A stretch of 64,000 nucleotides of DNA from Nymphalis io (Eukaryota > Arthropoda > Insecta > Lepidoptera > Nymphalidae). Numbering within the stretch: the stretch's first letter is position 1; every line of letters starts with the position of its first letter. This document shows, one piece after another, positions 11,470 to 22,489 of the stretch. Location of the stretch: the NCBI RefSeq assembly GCF_905147045.1, contig NC_065911.1, positions 2,294,001 through 2,358,000 on the forward strand, read 5' to 3'. A program made the position numbers and the translations under genes. The notes under the pieces are model-generated. The model was not told the DNA's origin, made no database searches, and was given only the letters and a program-made list of their open reading frames with translations.

Positions 11470-11630
11470 ATGCGAAAGTAACTCTGTTTGTTTGTTACGC
11501 TTTCACGTCCAAACTGAAACGATTTTGATGAAATTTGGTACACAGGAAGCTTGAATCCCAAGGACGGAAATAGGTTACTTTATCCCCCCCGCTTCCCCGC
11601 ACTAAACCCGCGGGCAGAAAAATAAAGTTC
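11470..11630 (+). repeat. Repeat-E (Helitron/MITE-like) fragment
   Basis: GCGAAAGTAACTCTGTTTG, TTACGCTTTCACGTCC, GATTTTGATGAAATTTGGTA and GAAGCTTGAATCCC, followed by a C-rich stretch and ACCCGCGGGCAGAAA. This is the typical order for the family. Class assignment is inference. Confidence 0.7.
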
Positions 11631-12009
11631 CATATAAAAATAAAGCACAACAACAGATGATTAAACATATGATTAAAAAAAGTAAATAACATTATCATAA
11701 ATAGTCGATGTATGAGGTTTCCGAGGATATTAACCTTAATATAATGAAAGCTATTGATCAATGATAGCGAGTTCCGTAGACACGAGGAGTTGGCTCAGAG
11801 CCAGGGTATGTATGTCGAGGGAAATATCTGCAAATTTGAATTGGACCAGCATTTTCTCCCGTGCAATCATGATTATAGACTAGTTTAATTTGAACCAAAA
11901 TAATTGTAAAGCGTACTCATTCTATTGAGTTCTATTTTAAATTGTACAAGTACGTCATCTATGGATTGCTATTTTTCGTTTTAGCAGAAATCAAGATGAT
12001 TTTTAGTAT
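11631..12009. other. AT-rich stretch, nothing recognised
   Basis: No gene or repeat recognised. Confidence 0.4.
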
Positions 12010-12196
12010 AGTTAAACGGACGAGCATATAGGCCACTTGATGGTAAGTGTTATGTCCCTTGTGCCTATAATTACACTGGCTCACTCACCCTTCAAACCGG
12101 AACACAACAATACCAAGTACTGCTGTTTTGCGGTAGAATACTTGATGAGTGGGTGGTACCTTCCCACACGAGCTTGCACAAAGTCCTACTACCAGT
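12010..12196 (-). mobile_element. SINE-B with an internal deletion
   Basis: The usual start GGACGAGCATATAGGCCAC runs to GGTAAGTG, then jumps straight to TTATGTCCCTTGTGCC. This omits the roughly 100-base segment holding the CACCAACGCCC and CCAATGCGCCACC blocks. The rest, to CTACTACCAG, is intact. The T-run is replaced by ordinary sequence. Confidence 0.8.
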
Positions 12197-12411
12197 AAAT
12201 TCGATTTACAATCTAATGGTTACTGCTGCCCATAACCTACGAGAAGTATAAGCATATAATTGTATTCCAGACATGCAATTATATAATTATACATATATGT
12301 AATTAATTATAAGGGAGCCATAAAAAGTCTATTATAAAAAAATTGAACAATAACAAGTCATTCTTTGGGCTATAGCATTAGATCCAAGGCTTTTGTAGAA
12401 ACTAAAAAAAA

Positions 12412-12634
12412 ATTTGGAGCTTATTCTAACACGCTGTTTCTATGTGGTTTGGTGGAAACACGTGTGAAATTTCAGTGGAATTAGACGTATATAGATTTCA
12501 TCACGCCTTCACCGGCAAACACGAGATCAATAATAAACAAAAATTAAGCTCATGAAAATCTGCGGTGCTTTCCTGGGCTTGTACCCGAAACCATCGGTTA
12601 AAATTCAAGTGTTCTAACCACTGGTCATACACTG
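12412..12634 (-). mobile_element. Degenerate SINE-A
   Basis: GGAGCTTATTCTAACACGCTG, then a diverged body, ATTAAGCTCATGAAAATC, a damaged box B region and ACCACTGGTCAT at the box A end. The 3'-terminal CCCAGCAGTGGG block is missing. Confidence 0.65.
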
Positions 12635-12789
12635 AAATATTATTTACTGACGTGACAATACAGACAAACATTATAAATAGAACAAATAATTATCTTTACT
12701 AAAGATCATATTTCCAAGCTCTTGAAGTCATTGTATGTTATATGGGACAAAATCAACAAAACCTGGCAAACATTTTCGCGTTTTTTTTC

Positions 12790-13122
12790 ATACTAGCTAC
12801 CCGTCTAGGTATCCCACGGATTGAATGAGGGTAGGATAAGAGAATATTATACATATAACTATTGGTTAAAACGGTGCACGCCAGTAAATCTCCCAGACAT
12901 TCGACATGATTTTTTTCGACATCTTCAAAAATCATCGTCATATTTCAACAAACAATTACCAACATTAATGAATTTTATTATACACCTTACCCTTCCTCAA
13001 AAATCACTCGTATGAAATCACAAACCGTATGAAAATCCGCTCGTTACTTTTTGAGGTTATTGCGTTCGAACAGCCAGACAGACGCGGCGGAGGCACTTTG
13101 TTTTATAATATGAAGTGATATC
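12790..13122. repeat. Helitron-like repeat, bounded by ACTAGCTACCCG
   Basis: Begins CATACTAGCTACCCGTC and ends in ACCGTATGAAAATCCGCTCG, TTTTTGAGG, CGAACAGCCAGACAGACGCG, ACTTTGTTTTATAA. The complement of this last part (AAAGTCC, CGCG and TGTCTGTC, then CAAAAACTACCG and ATTTTCATACGG) reappears at the start of the element at 42.74 kb. The family is therefore shared, in opposite orientation. Helitron class is inferred from recall of similar lepidopteran repeats. Confidence 0.55.
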
Positions 13123-13423
13123 ACCGTATTTCATCATAATTGAGTTATCACTGTGTTTTTGGGGTAAGGCACACAAATTAAATAAAATGCCGCAGTTCAC
13201 TTCAACTTGAATAAACAAACTTAAAATTTTTATTAAAAATAATCTCAATAGTAAAACTTTAGTATATATCTGACAAAATTTCTTTGATGGAATGTTTGGT
13301 GGTTCTTGCGTAGATAATTTCTACTATCGATCTTTTAATAGAAAATAATATTTCCTTAAATATTTTTAAAAAGAGTATCTACTATGTTTCTTGCAGGTTC
13401 TTCTAGGTAAAATCCACATTACG

Positions 13424-13443
13424 TATATATATATATATATATA
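13424..13443. repeat. (TA)n microsatellite
   Basis: A run of about ten TA units. It directly precedes the GC-rich island that starts at 13444. Confidence 0.8.
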
Positions 13444-13735
13444 GGCCTCTGCATCTCTGACAGATGATTTAAGCGGCATCGCGAAGGCACTTGCGTTCAT
13501 GACTGAAAAGACCACTCTTCGTGGATGCTGCTACGCCTGGGCCAGCGACTTTATGGCAACACGGGCTTGCCCAGTACCCATACCACCCTCTCCTCCTCCC
13601 CAGCAGGATCCGCAGGAATGAGGAGTCAATACGTGTGGTGCTGGTTTGGCCGCAGGTGACTGGCTTATGCCTAAACGGAGGCACCGCTCCGGGTTTGATA
13701 TTAGTTTTCCTTCTTCTTTGGCGTGACGCTGGGAT
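13444..13735 (-). pseudogene. GC-rich island, possible LINE coding 3' end
   Basis: Composition changes abruptly from AT-rich to GC-rich here. On the minus strand a 71-codon frame ends with SGLFSHERKCLRDAA and a stop. The S-x-H-x3-C arrangement recalls the C-terminal zinc finger found in some insect LINE polyproteins, and the matching upstream cysteines may be displaced by frameshifts. No reverse transcriptase sequence is adjacent. Alternatives are a host pseudo-exon or another repeat. The LINE reading is inference. Confidence 0.3.
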
Positions 13736-14635
13736 AATTTTGGGATTTTTATTTTTACATTACGTACCGATTGACTTTAAAGTCTTAATAAATAATTATA
13801 CATGTTTTGATTTGTTTGGAACGGAGATGGTTTTCACTTAAGAATACTTCCACAATTTATCAAAAATCTTCAAGGCAATTCGATTAACAAAAAAACTCAT
13901 AACGAAGGTTCCTAATATTTTACGAAAACGCGTAAGATATAATCAATTTACAAAAACAATGTTAGAAAATATAATGACATTTTAATAAAAATAACTGCAT
14001 AAAAAACTCGATTACCCACTAACCCGTACTATAGCAGCGATATGGAATACATATCTACAAACATTCTTCTTAACTAAAGAGAAGGATCTTTGACTATTCG
14101 AGGCAACACAGTTGGACATTTACTGGCTTTTACTGACTCATATATCTAATGCATACAGTCTACGTAAGTACATTTTCAGAGAGCTCTACCATCCTTTAGC
14201 ATAAGTAAATATAATACAACTTAGAAACAACAAGTCCAAGCTGATATGAAACTTGATAAGCTAAGACCTACATACAACAAGTATGACAGATCTTAGAACA
14301 AAGACGTCCTTCATCGTCTAAGAAATGTCACGAACAATGGATATCATATAACTTAGGTATTGACATAAATTTGTTAAATACGGCCTTACTAATAAATCTT
14401 ATATAACCTGAATAGTTATACATCTCTTTCTGTCATCACTAATTTGACATTTGAAAGAAGAAGACAATGAATCGTGTGTACATCATATATGCAACCTTTA
14501 ATAGTAAGGGATGATCATTACATAAATAATATTATATAATAAGATATAATGACATTGTTATAAACAATGAATAATTTTGTTTATGCGATACATTATTCTA
14601 ATATTTAGAAGGAACGAGTTTAGTAAAAAGTACTG
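13736..14635. other. AT-rich stretch, nothing recognised
   Basis: No gene or repeat recognised in about 0.9 kb. Confidence 0.4.
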
Positions 14636-14720
14636 AAATGGCTCAGTGGTAACAATACTTAATCTTTAACGAATATTAGAGTTTGAATCCCGAATAAGCA
14701 GCACAGATTTATAATAAATC
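14636..14720 (+). mobile_element. Degenerate SINE-A head
   Basis: Box A-like TGGCTCAGTGGT (14639-14650) and box B-like GTTTGAATCCCG (14691-14702) flank a diverged AATCTTTAACGA. This order matches the SINE-A head, and the following body is unrecognisable. It is not a functional tRNA because no acceptor stem can be paired. Confidence 0.5.
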
Positions 14721-16491
14721 TAGGAATCTCTTCAAATTATAAATGTAAGATCTTATAATTCCAACGACATTATTGAAAGAAGTCGCAGTTAAACCATTAC
14801 ACACGTACGAGGAATGAAGAGAATAGAAATTATTATGTTCGTACTTTTTCTTAAACTAAACTAAATTTTTGGCACTAACTCCAGAGGGTACGTACGCCAG
14901 AGAAACAGGGGTAATTTATTTTTACCGAAAATCGTCTCAGAAGTTGCCAAGTCCAGTTAGAGCTAGTTCAACAAATACGAGCTAAGTACTGCGACATACA
15001 TTACACAGTTATTTTATTTTGCATATTGTTTTTTGGAGATCGGAGACCTTCGTTTCATAAAGTAGTGGTACATTAACAACTATAGGCTCGGCTTCGATTC
15101 CCCAATCTTCAACTTTATCCATTAAACTCGTTTGAATTGTAATTTTTTTCACACTAAGATAATAGAATTTAAGTGTGTTCATACGTTTTTGGGGTTAGAT
15201 AAACGTGAGCGCCTTGATAAACGTATTATTGTTGTTTATAAATTTTTGCGAAAGGATCTTCTACATTTAGTGCAGTATTACCATAGTAAGTTAACTTCTT
15301 TAATTATAATTTATTTCCTTATCTGATCTGTATTAATTTCATTAAGTATTATTTAATTACAATTGTGTAAATAAAAACAAGTTTCTAGCATTGTGTTATT
15401 TGTATAATACTATTTTGTTTTCCTTTCATTCTTTTTTTAATATGGCGTCATGAAAGACTAACGTCCGAACAGATACGGCTTATGTTTCGTGAAGACCGTT
15501 TTGAGAATTAAATCTCAAATTGTCGTTAAGGTATTTTAAATGTTTATCGCTTGTTACTTATTGTAATGATCCTCTCCCAGACAGCCCAAGCCTTGTAACA
15601 TATGCAGACTTAATAACTTATTTTCCAAACAATTTATACGATTCTAAATTGAAAAAGGTTTTCTTTGTTCTGAATTGAAGATGTTCCGAAGAAATTCGAA
15701 TTTAGACGGGAACGTCAATTGATTTAAATCGAATTCCCAGTACGAGAGCGTGTTGCTGCAGGATTACTGCATTTATGCACTAAGCTTATATCTGGCAACC
15801 GATATTATTTCCAACCCAGGATACGTATTGCTTTTTGAAATGCTTCAGGCTCTGAGCTTGGCAACTAAATTTTCAGTACGATAACATTACTTCTTTAATA
15901 ACCATATGAGATTATATATGCCAGTTTCTGGTACAGTATACTGGAAACAAATCTATAGTATATCGGAAAATAAAAAATAAAAAAAACAAAAATACTTTTC
16001 GTGTAAAAAGCGAAAAATATTAACAATCTTCCATTTCCAAAATTACATTGTGTTATATTTCCCATTGTAGGTACTCGTATTTTATATATAATAATATTAT
16101 TTTTTATTGTTGTTCAGACAACCCCTACGGGGATCACAAAAGGAGTGTCATGCGAGAAAATGCGAGTAAAGGCAAAAAATATAGATAACAATGTTTTCGA
16201 TATAATTCCATTTACTGAGGAAACGCAAATAAAAAATTCAAATGTTATTATATTCATAAAACGTTGAAATTAAATATTATTACATATTACTCCTTTTTTT
16301 CATTTATTTAATGGGGTAGGTGCAATTCCAACTTATAGAAAGTGTCACATAAAAACTAGTATTTACCTCTCCTCACGAGGAGAAGTAAATAACTACTACT
16401 AAAACTGGCTTTGAACCCGTAATCTTGTTTGAGCTGTTCCTCTTGATAACAACAATAAGATTATTGTATTATTACTAGTATGCTATAGTCA
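14721..16491. other. AT-rich stretch, nothing recognised
   Basis: About 1.8 kb without recognised repeats. The 64-codon frame at 15132-15326 (+) has no domain. Confidence 0.4.
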
Positions 16492-16578
16492 ATGGGCCAC
16501 CTGGGTGGTACCAGGATAGGTGGTAGTGGTGGTGTCGGTTGCCTGGATAGACAGACTTGCACAGAGCCCTACCACCAA
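16492..16578 (-). mobile_element. Degenerate SINE-B ends
   Basis: ATGGGCCACCTGGGTGGTACC is followed, after a large internal loss, by CAGACTTGCACAGAGCCCTA and CCACCA. Only the two extremities of SINE-B remain. Confidence 0.55.
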
Positions 16579-16603
16579 CAAAATGTTGCTAGAAATTTAT
16601 GCT

Positions 16604-16879
16604 ATAATAATAATAATATCCTGGGATATTTTTCACACACGGCCATCTGATCCCAAATTAAGCTTGTACAGAGCTTGTACTATGGAAACCAGACAACTGA
16701 TATACTAGATATACTATTATTTTTTTTTTGTAAATACATACTTATATAGATAATTACACCCAGACGCAGGACAAACAGACATATTCATGCACACAAATAT
16801 CTGTCCTGGGTGAGAATCGGACCCACTACCTTCGGCGTGAAAGGCAAGCATCCATCAACCACGCCAACCGGCTCGTCAA
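16604..16879 (-). mobile_element. SINE-C, full length
   Basis: (ATA)n edge at 16604-16618, CACACGGCCATCTGATCCCA, a diverged box B complement (GAGAATCGGACCC) and the head complement CCAACCGGCTCGTCAAA. It is followed by short AT repeats. Confidence 0.83.
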
Positions 16880-17855
16880 AGCTGGTAAAATTAAATCGAT
16901 ATACATATATATATCGCAACGTATGTGGTAGATGCGGTAGAAGGTAATAAAGATGGCTTTCCACGGCTGATCTGGCAATAAAACGCTATTGGACCTCGGA
17001 CTCTATATGTTCTAGCAAAAATGTGATATTCAGTATGCATTTTGGCATTCAATATTTAAGATTACTTTTTACAATTTCTTTGAAACGTCGCCGTACAAAC
17101 TGAACACTCATATTTCGAGCTGTATTTAATCCGAGTTGGTTGAGAAATTGAATGGAGATAAATTTACTCAACTGTTTATTATTTGTAATAATTGTATCTC
17201 AAAAGACTTCTGTCTGTGCTATTGTTTTTACTTTTTTTTTCTCCATTAATTTCGAATATATATTCAGATGCATAACATTATTTCTATTCTTAATATAGTT
17301 CAGATTCCTGTGTTCTGTCTTGAAGAGAAGTTGCAAGACCAGCATGTTAATTGTCATACAAAATTGCAATAACGATTATATCGTACATTGTGCAATTTGA
17401 AATATCGTTGAAACTGATGATTGGTTAGAAAATAAAACAAAACGTACATTTTTATTGTTTCACGAATCGCGCAATTTAGGGCAACATTTATTTTTAAATT
17501 TTCATTTAGAATTAGTAATTTGTTACCTGATTTCTAGCTCATATTACATGATTATATTATATTATATACATCGTTTTAATAAATAAAAATTAATATAAAT
17601 GTATGTTTGTCTTTGATGTAACTTTGGTGAGTTGTTTTATGTGGGCGTACTCAAAGATTCCTGGTCAAAAATCACAAGATATTTTGTTGTATGTTTATTC
17701 ATATATTTTTATATATAAACGTCTTATGTAGCTCCTGAGCTAGTTATATATAGTCTTATATTTACAAATCAAATGTCACAAAATCCGAGGTTGCCTGTAA
17801 CCTGTGTTCGCTTAGTGATAAGGCCATATTATTTTTTATTTTAGAAATAAAATTG
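16880..17855. other. AT-rich stretch, nothing recognised
   Basis: No gene or repeat recognised in about 1 kb. Confidence 0.4.
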
Positions 17856-17958
17856 GGAGGCGTACAGGTAACTTTGGGAAAACACGCCTCCATACTTTGC
17901 CCATCCCTATCGTGGCAATACGTCGCTCGCTTCACGTCTCTTTTCCTTATTTTTCCAA

Positions 17959-18660
17959 ATGGTAGCGCAACTAAGAAAAAACGGTCGTTCAGCGGTGCAC
18001 ACCCCCACCATACCCACGCTGCTTGAGGTCGAGTTCTCTAACATCCGAGGACTCCACGCTAACCTCAACGCTGTCCACCACCATCTCGAGACAGCACGGC
18101 CAGCAATGTTGTTTCTCACGGAGACGCAAATACTCCGCCCTGCCGACACCAGCTACGTCAACTATCCCGGCTACATGCTTGAAGAATCTTTTAAAGCGAA
18201 AGCCGGAGTATGCTTGTTTGTTGTCACCGATTGCGCTGCTTGGAGGACCCCTCCTTCTCCATGTTGGTGGTACGTGTGGACCTGGTTCGTCAGAGTCGAG
18301 TCTACGTGTGCCTCTACAGATCCCACAATGGTGACTTGGAGACAAGCCGATTATTCGACCATCTTAGTCGGGTGGCAGATGCTGCGCAAGAGCAGTTTCC
18401 TAACGCGGAATTGGTGTTTTTGGGGGATTTTAATGCTCACCATGAATCATGGTTGAAATCCCTCAAAACTGACCATGCTGGAAGAACTGCTCATGCTTTT
18501 GCTCTCACACACGACTTGACCCAACTGGTTGATCAGCCCACCAGGATCCCAGACATTGATGGGCAAGCGCCTTCTCTACTGGATCTTCTGCTGACTTCTC
18601 ACCCGGTGGAATAGCAGGTTGTGGTTCAAGCTCCACTTGGTTCTTCGAATCACGGCCTTA
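17959..18660 (+). pseudogene. LINE apurinic-type endonuclease domain, broken
   Basis: The first frame gives FSNIRGLHANLNAV and LFLTETQIL, the N-terminal strand and the catalytic glutamate region of the LINE endonuclease. Near 18235 the frame shifts, and the rest reads in another frame: VFLGDFNAHHESW (18414-18449) with the D-x-N active-site motif, then SLLDLLLTS. An in-frame TAG at 18612 follows. After it comes GSSNHGLI, where the usual SDH motif appears as SNH, a substitution in a catalytic position. Two lesions and a changed active-site residue make this copy non-functional. Confidence 0.85.
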
Positions 18661-18694
18661 TCTACCAAAAATCTACCAAATCTTATCTACCAAA

Positions 18695-20205
18695 GTGCCA
18701 CAGGCCAAGCTGCCGCCATCAGCGGTATGCAAACGTCGCGTTTGGCACTATAAGTCGGCAGATTGGGACGGTATGCGCGATTGCTATGCGTCAGTCCCTT
18801 GGAAGGAACGTTGCTTCAGTGGAAATGACCCGACAGCTAGTGCCGCTGCTGTTGCTGATGAGATCATGTTAGGAATGGAATACTACATTCCTAGCTCAGA
18901 TCTCATCAATAGGGGTACGCGTAACTGTTGGTTCACTCGTGAATGTGCCGACGCTGTATCATCTAAGCAGGCGGCATATCGCGCGTGGATCAACGGCTGC
19001 ATTAGCGGGGCATCTAACATTGACTCACTGAAAGCAAACTACAATAAAAATTCCAAGTCCTGTAGGAAGGCATACACGAGAGCGGATGCACAGCGCATTG
19101 TACAGATTGGTCATGACCTTATTTCGCATCCTAGGGGCTCCCGCAGCTTCTGGCGTCTGACCGAGTCTGTGCAAAACAATTTCTGCCAACCTTCGCTGCC
19201 ACCGCTCAGAAATCCGGACGGATCACTAGCTCACAGTCCTCAGGAGAAAGCCGACCTCCTGGCTAAACTCTTTGCAGACAACTCTGTGATCGATGATTGT
19301 AGTGCGCAGCCACCAACAATACCTTCATGTGGCCACACGATGCCTGACATCAAAATCAGGCAACGTGATGTGCGTGCGGAGCTGCAATCACTTGATATAC
19401 GGAAAGCTAGCGGTCCTGATGGTATACCAGCCATTGTGCTGAAGAAGTGCGCGGCGGAGCTGTCTCCTGTGTTAACGCGCCTGTTCCAACTTTCTTTCTC
19501 TTCGGGATGTGTGCCGGGGGCTTGGAGAAGAGCTAATGTGCAAGCGGTTCCCAAAAAAGGGGATCGGTCTGACCCGGCAAATTATCGACCAATAGCTATC
19601 ACCTCAGTACTTTGTAAGGTGATGGAACGGATTCTAAACAACCAACTGATCCATTACCTAGAAGATTACCGTCTAATTAATGATCGTCAGTACGGGTTTC
19701 GACCAAAACGGTCCACAGGTGATCTTCTAGCGTACGTAACACACCTCTGGGGTGAAGCTATCGACAAACATGGAGAATCGTTGGCTGTCAGCCTCGATAT
19801 CTCTAAGGCTTTCGACAGGGTATGGCACAGAAGTCTTCTCTCCAAGCTACCGGCATATGGTCTGCCTGCTCAGCTATGCACCTGGATTGCCAGCTTCCTA
19901 CACAAGCGTAGCCTTCGTGTTTTAGTAGATGGTTGCGCTTCTCAATTCTATGTAGTGAATGCTGGGGTCCCCCAGGGATCTGTGCTATCTCCCACACTCT
20001 TTCTTTTGCATATCAATGATATGCTCTCCCTTGGGAACATACATTGCTATGCAGATGATAGTACAGTGCATGGTGGATACCACGGACGCGCAGTGGCTGG
20101 GCGGGCGGAAACTGAGGAGAGGCGGGAGAATCTTTTCATTGAACTCGATAGGACGTTAGAGCTCATCGCCAAATGGGGTTCTGATAATTTTGTTGAGTTT
20201 AAATG
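18695..20205 (+). pseudogene. LINE reverse transcriptase domain
   Basis: This is the longest open frame in the window (547 codons to 20338; homologous coding ends near 20203). Order: linker with WFTRECADAVSSKQAAYRAW; KKGDRSDPANYRPIAITSVL (around residue 296); FRPKRSTGDLLAYV; motif A DISKAFDRVW (aspartate at residue 368); AGVPQGSVLSPTLF; and the catalytic YADD at residues 452-455 (20048-20059). The polymerase core is intact in frame. It is preceded by a frame break at about 18660-18695, where ATCTACCAAA is repeated three times with small changes. It ends at a one-base A insertion near 20201, seen by comparing GAGTTTAAATGCC with GAGTTTAATGCC in the 26.9 kb copy. Confidence 0.92.
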
Positions 20206-20906
20206 CCAAGAAAACACAGGTATGCGCTCTCACAGCAAAAAAGTCACCATTTTACCCTCATCCCTCCCTCTGTGGCACACCGCTGATGATACAAAGCAAA
20301 ATCGCCATACTGGGGATGGACGTTCGCTGCGACCTTAGTCCAAGGGATTACATCGAGGCTATTATAAAAACAGCTTCACGGAAACTCGGAGTTCTGAACA
20401 AGGTGCGGCGTTTTTTCACGCCACAACAACTGTGCCTGTTATACAAAACACAGGTACGGTCTTGCGTTGAATATGGCTCGCACATTTGGGATGGCTCCGC
20501 TAAGTACCTACTGGAGGCCTTGGACCGATTGCAGCGACGTGCAGTACGCATTATTGGCGACGTAAAGGTCACAAACACCCTTGAACCTTTACAATTGCGT
20601 CGCGAGATAGCAGCACTGAGTGCTTTCTATCGACTGTATCACGGCGAGTGCTCTGAGGAATTATTCTCTCTAATTCCTGCTTCCCCCTTCCTTCTTAAGT
20701 CCACGCGAGCTGGTTCTCGATGTCACCGCCTAACTGTGACATCAATTCCATCGCGCACAAAGAAATTTGGCAACTCCTTTCTTTGTCGCACTATCAAAAA
20801 ATGGAATTCCTTACCAGCTCACGTGTTCCCCTCCTCTTACAACCCGGGTTCCTTCAAACGAGGCGTGAAGAGGCATCTTGCGGGCCGGCAAGGCGGTAAC
20901 GGCTAG
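20190..20906 (+). pseudogene. LINE C-terminal region after the RT
   Basis: The frame after the one-base insertion reads NAKKTQVCALTAKKS, MDVRCDLSPRDYIEAI, RKLGVLNKVRRFFTPQQL, YKTQVRSCVEYGSHIWDGSA, LDRLQRRAVRIIGD, and finishes FPSSYNPGSFKRGVKRHLAG and a stop. This RT-distal region is typical of CR1/Jockey-type LINEs: a structural C-terminal domain with no known separate activity. It is uninterrupted in this copy. Confidence 0.88.
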
Positions 20907-21029
20907 TACAGAACATTCTTCCCGACTGTACTGGCCGTCGTCGCGTTTGGACTCTACTACCACTTACCATCAGGTGGAGTAGAGTCATTTGCCATCCCGG
21001 ACATATAAAAAAAAAAAAAAAGAAAGGTA

Positions 21030-21172
21030 AATGAACCTGATGGGATGGGACCTCCATTACCGATAGACATTATATATAACAAATATTAGCAATTTCTCAT
21101 ATCGTCAATGCGCCACTAACCTTGGGAACTGAGATGCTATGTCCCTTGTGCCCGTTACACGGGCTCACTCAA
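21030..21172 (-). mobile_element. Degenerate SINE-B part
   Basis: AACCTGATGGGATGGGACC, a loss, then GTCAATGCGCCACTAACCTT, GGGAACTGAGATGCTATGTC and GGGCTCACTCAAC. It is immediately 3' of the LINE poly(A), so the LINE may have inserted at the edge of an older SINE-B. Confidence 0.65.
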
Positions 21173-21229
21173 CTATATACTTAACACGTCTCATCACACG
21201 CCAGTGGAAACTAGTGAATTGAAACAATT

Positions 21230-21298
21230 TATGAACATGAAAAATTCAGTTGCCTGGCTTTAAGCCTGCCATGATCTTCCTCAGAACCATCTCGGCTC
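21230..21298 (-). mobile_element. Degenerate SINE-A head
   Basis: CATGAAAAATTCAGTTGCCTGG, a box B-like region with mutations, and AGAACCATCTCGGCT at the box A end. The body is missing. Confidence 0.5.
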
Positions 21299-21900
21299 TG
21301 TGTGAAAAGTCGTTTGACCAATTATATAATAAACGTAAAATATAACGCCCAAGGTGCCAATTCTGCTAATTTACAACGGGAACGATACGTTCTCTATTCA
21401 ATTCCTTACGATTCGATTGCGATATAGTTTCAATTTGTTATTAGATTTGCCCCTGTTTACCATTTATATGGCAAAACGCCTACTGTTAGGAATTCCACTC
21501 AGATTCCATTAAAAACATTACGACAGTACCTTATCTATTTTATCACTGGTCGACGGATATTTAATATAACATCTTCGCGAGAATATATTAATTATTTATA
21601 CATTTGCACATATTTAATTCGAAAGTTTGTTCGTTTGAAATTTTTTTCCTCGTTTAGTTAAAAAGTAAAAAAGTATCTAAAATCTATCACCAGTTCGCAA
21701 AGAAGTATTTAATAATATTAAAGCATTGTAATTAGAAATGATATACAAATCGATGTAGTCTTAGGAAAGGACGTTATATACTTTTCTAATATATATATAC
21801 ATATATCAATGGCCCACCTGATGGTAAGTGGTGACCATCACACATATACCACAATGACCATAACCTACTATTTGATGCTAATCATGAAGACTAAGATTTT
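21299..21900. other. AT-rich stretch with a SINE-B scrap
   Basis: No gene seen. At 21809-21832, ATGGCCCACCTGATGGTAAG and GGTGACCATCA is a short piece of a SINE-B end. Confidence 0.4.
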
Positions 21901-21904
21901 ATAA

Positions 21905-22078
21905 TCTATTCTAATATTATAAATGTGAATGTAACTCTGTCTGTATGTTACGCTTTCAAGGCTGAACCACTGAATGGATTTTCATAAAATTTGGTATGAT
22001 GCAAGCTTGAACTCGGACTTGGTGGAGCAATACAATAATTATAAATGATTTATATGAAACTAGTTGCTCCGCGCGGTT
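21905..22078 (+). repeat. Repeat-E copy
   Basis: CTAATATTATAAATGTGAATG, AACTCTGTCTG, TTACGCTTTCAAGGCTGAAC, GATTTTCATAAAATTTGGTA and GCAAGCTTGAAC, finishing CTAGTTGCTCCGCGCGGT. The last motif (cf. CACCCGCGGTTTC at 35.65 kb) is the opposite end of the family, so this copy spans both ends with a shortened middle. Confidence 0.7.
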
Positions 22079-22369
22079 TTTTTTATAGAATAGAAAGGCG
22101 GACGAGCATATGGGCCACCTCATGGTAAATGGTCACCAACGCCCATAGACATCGGCATTGTAAGAAATGTTAACCACCACTTACACACCAATGCGCCACC
22201 AACCTTGGGAACTAAGATGTTATGTCCCTTGTGCCTGTAATTACACTGGCTCACTCACCCTTCAAACCGGAACACAACAATACCAAGTACTGCTGTTTTG
22301 CGGTAGAATATCTGATGAGTGGGTAGTACCTACCCAGACTAGCTTGCACAAAGCTCTACCGCCAGTAAT
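22079..22369 (-). mobile_element. SINE-B, full length
   Basis: T-run, ATAGAATAGAAAGGCGGACG, GGGCCACCTCATGGTAAATG and all later blocks to AAAGCTCTACCGCCAG. It sits directly against the GCGCGG end of Repeat-E, which suggests insertion into the end of that element. Confidence 0.88.
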
Positions 22370-22435
22370 TTCACTCGCTTTAAACGATGCTCATTTTACC
22401 ATTGACAACATTTATAGAAAGTTTCGTGATGATTA

Positions 22436-22482
22436 GTTGACTAATTCCAACGTGAAAGCGTAATAAACAAACAAATAAGAAA
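22436..22482 (-). repeat. Repeat-E end in reverse
   Basis: CAACGTGAAAGCGTAATAAACAAACAAA is the complement of the Repeat-E start (TTTGTTTGTTACGCTTTCACG). Together with 21905-22078 it frames the SINE-B in inverted arrangement. Confidence 0.6.
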
Positions 22483-22489
22483 ACTTATT

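Larger units (their letters stand above)
17856..21022 (+). mobile_element. CR1-like non-LTR retrotransposon (ORF2 part), degraded
   Basis: A 3.2 kb insertion stands out by GC content. It carries an endonuclease region, a reverse transcriptase and a C-terminal region, all forward, and ends with CATCCCGGACATA and an A-run at 21007-21020. No ORF1 is seen, so it is probably 5'-truncated. The motifs PKKGDRSDPANYRPIAI and GDFNAH, and the poly(A) end, fit the CR1/L2/Daphne/Rex side of LINEs better than Jockey proper. The clade is inference. Three other copies lie at 2.53, 24.09 and 26.91 kb, all minus strand. No target duplication is certain. Confidence 0.9.
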
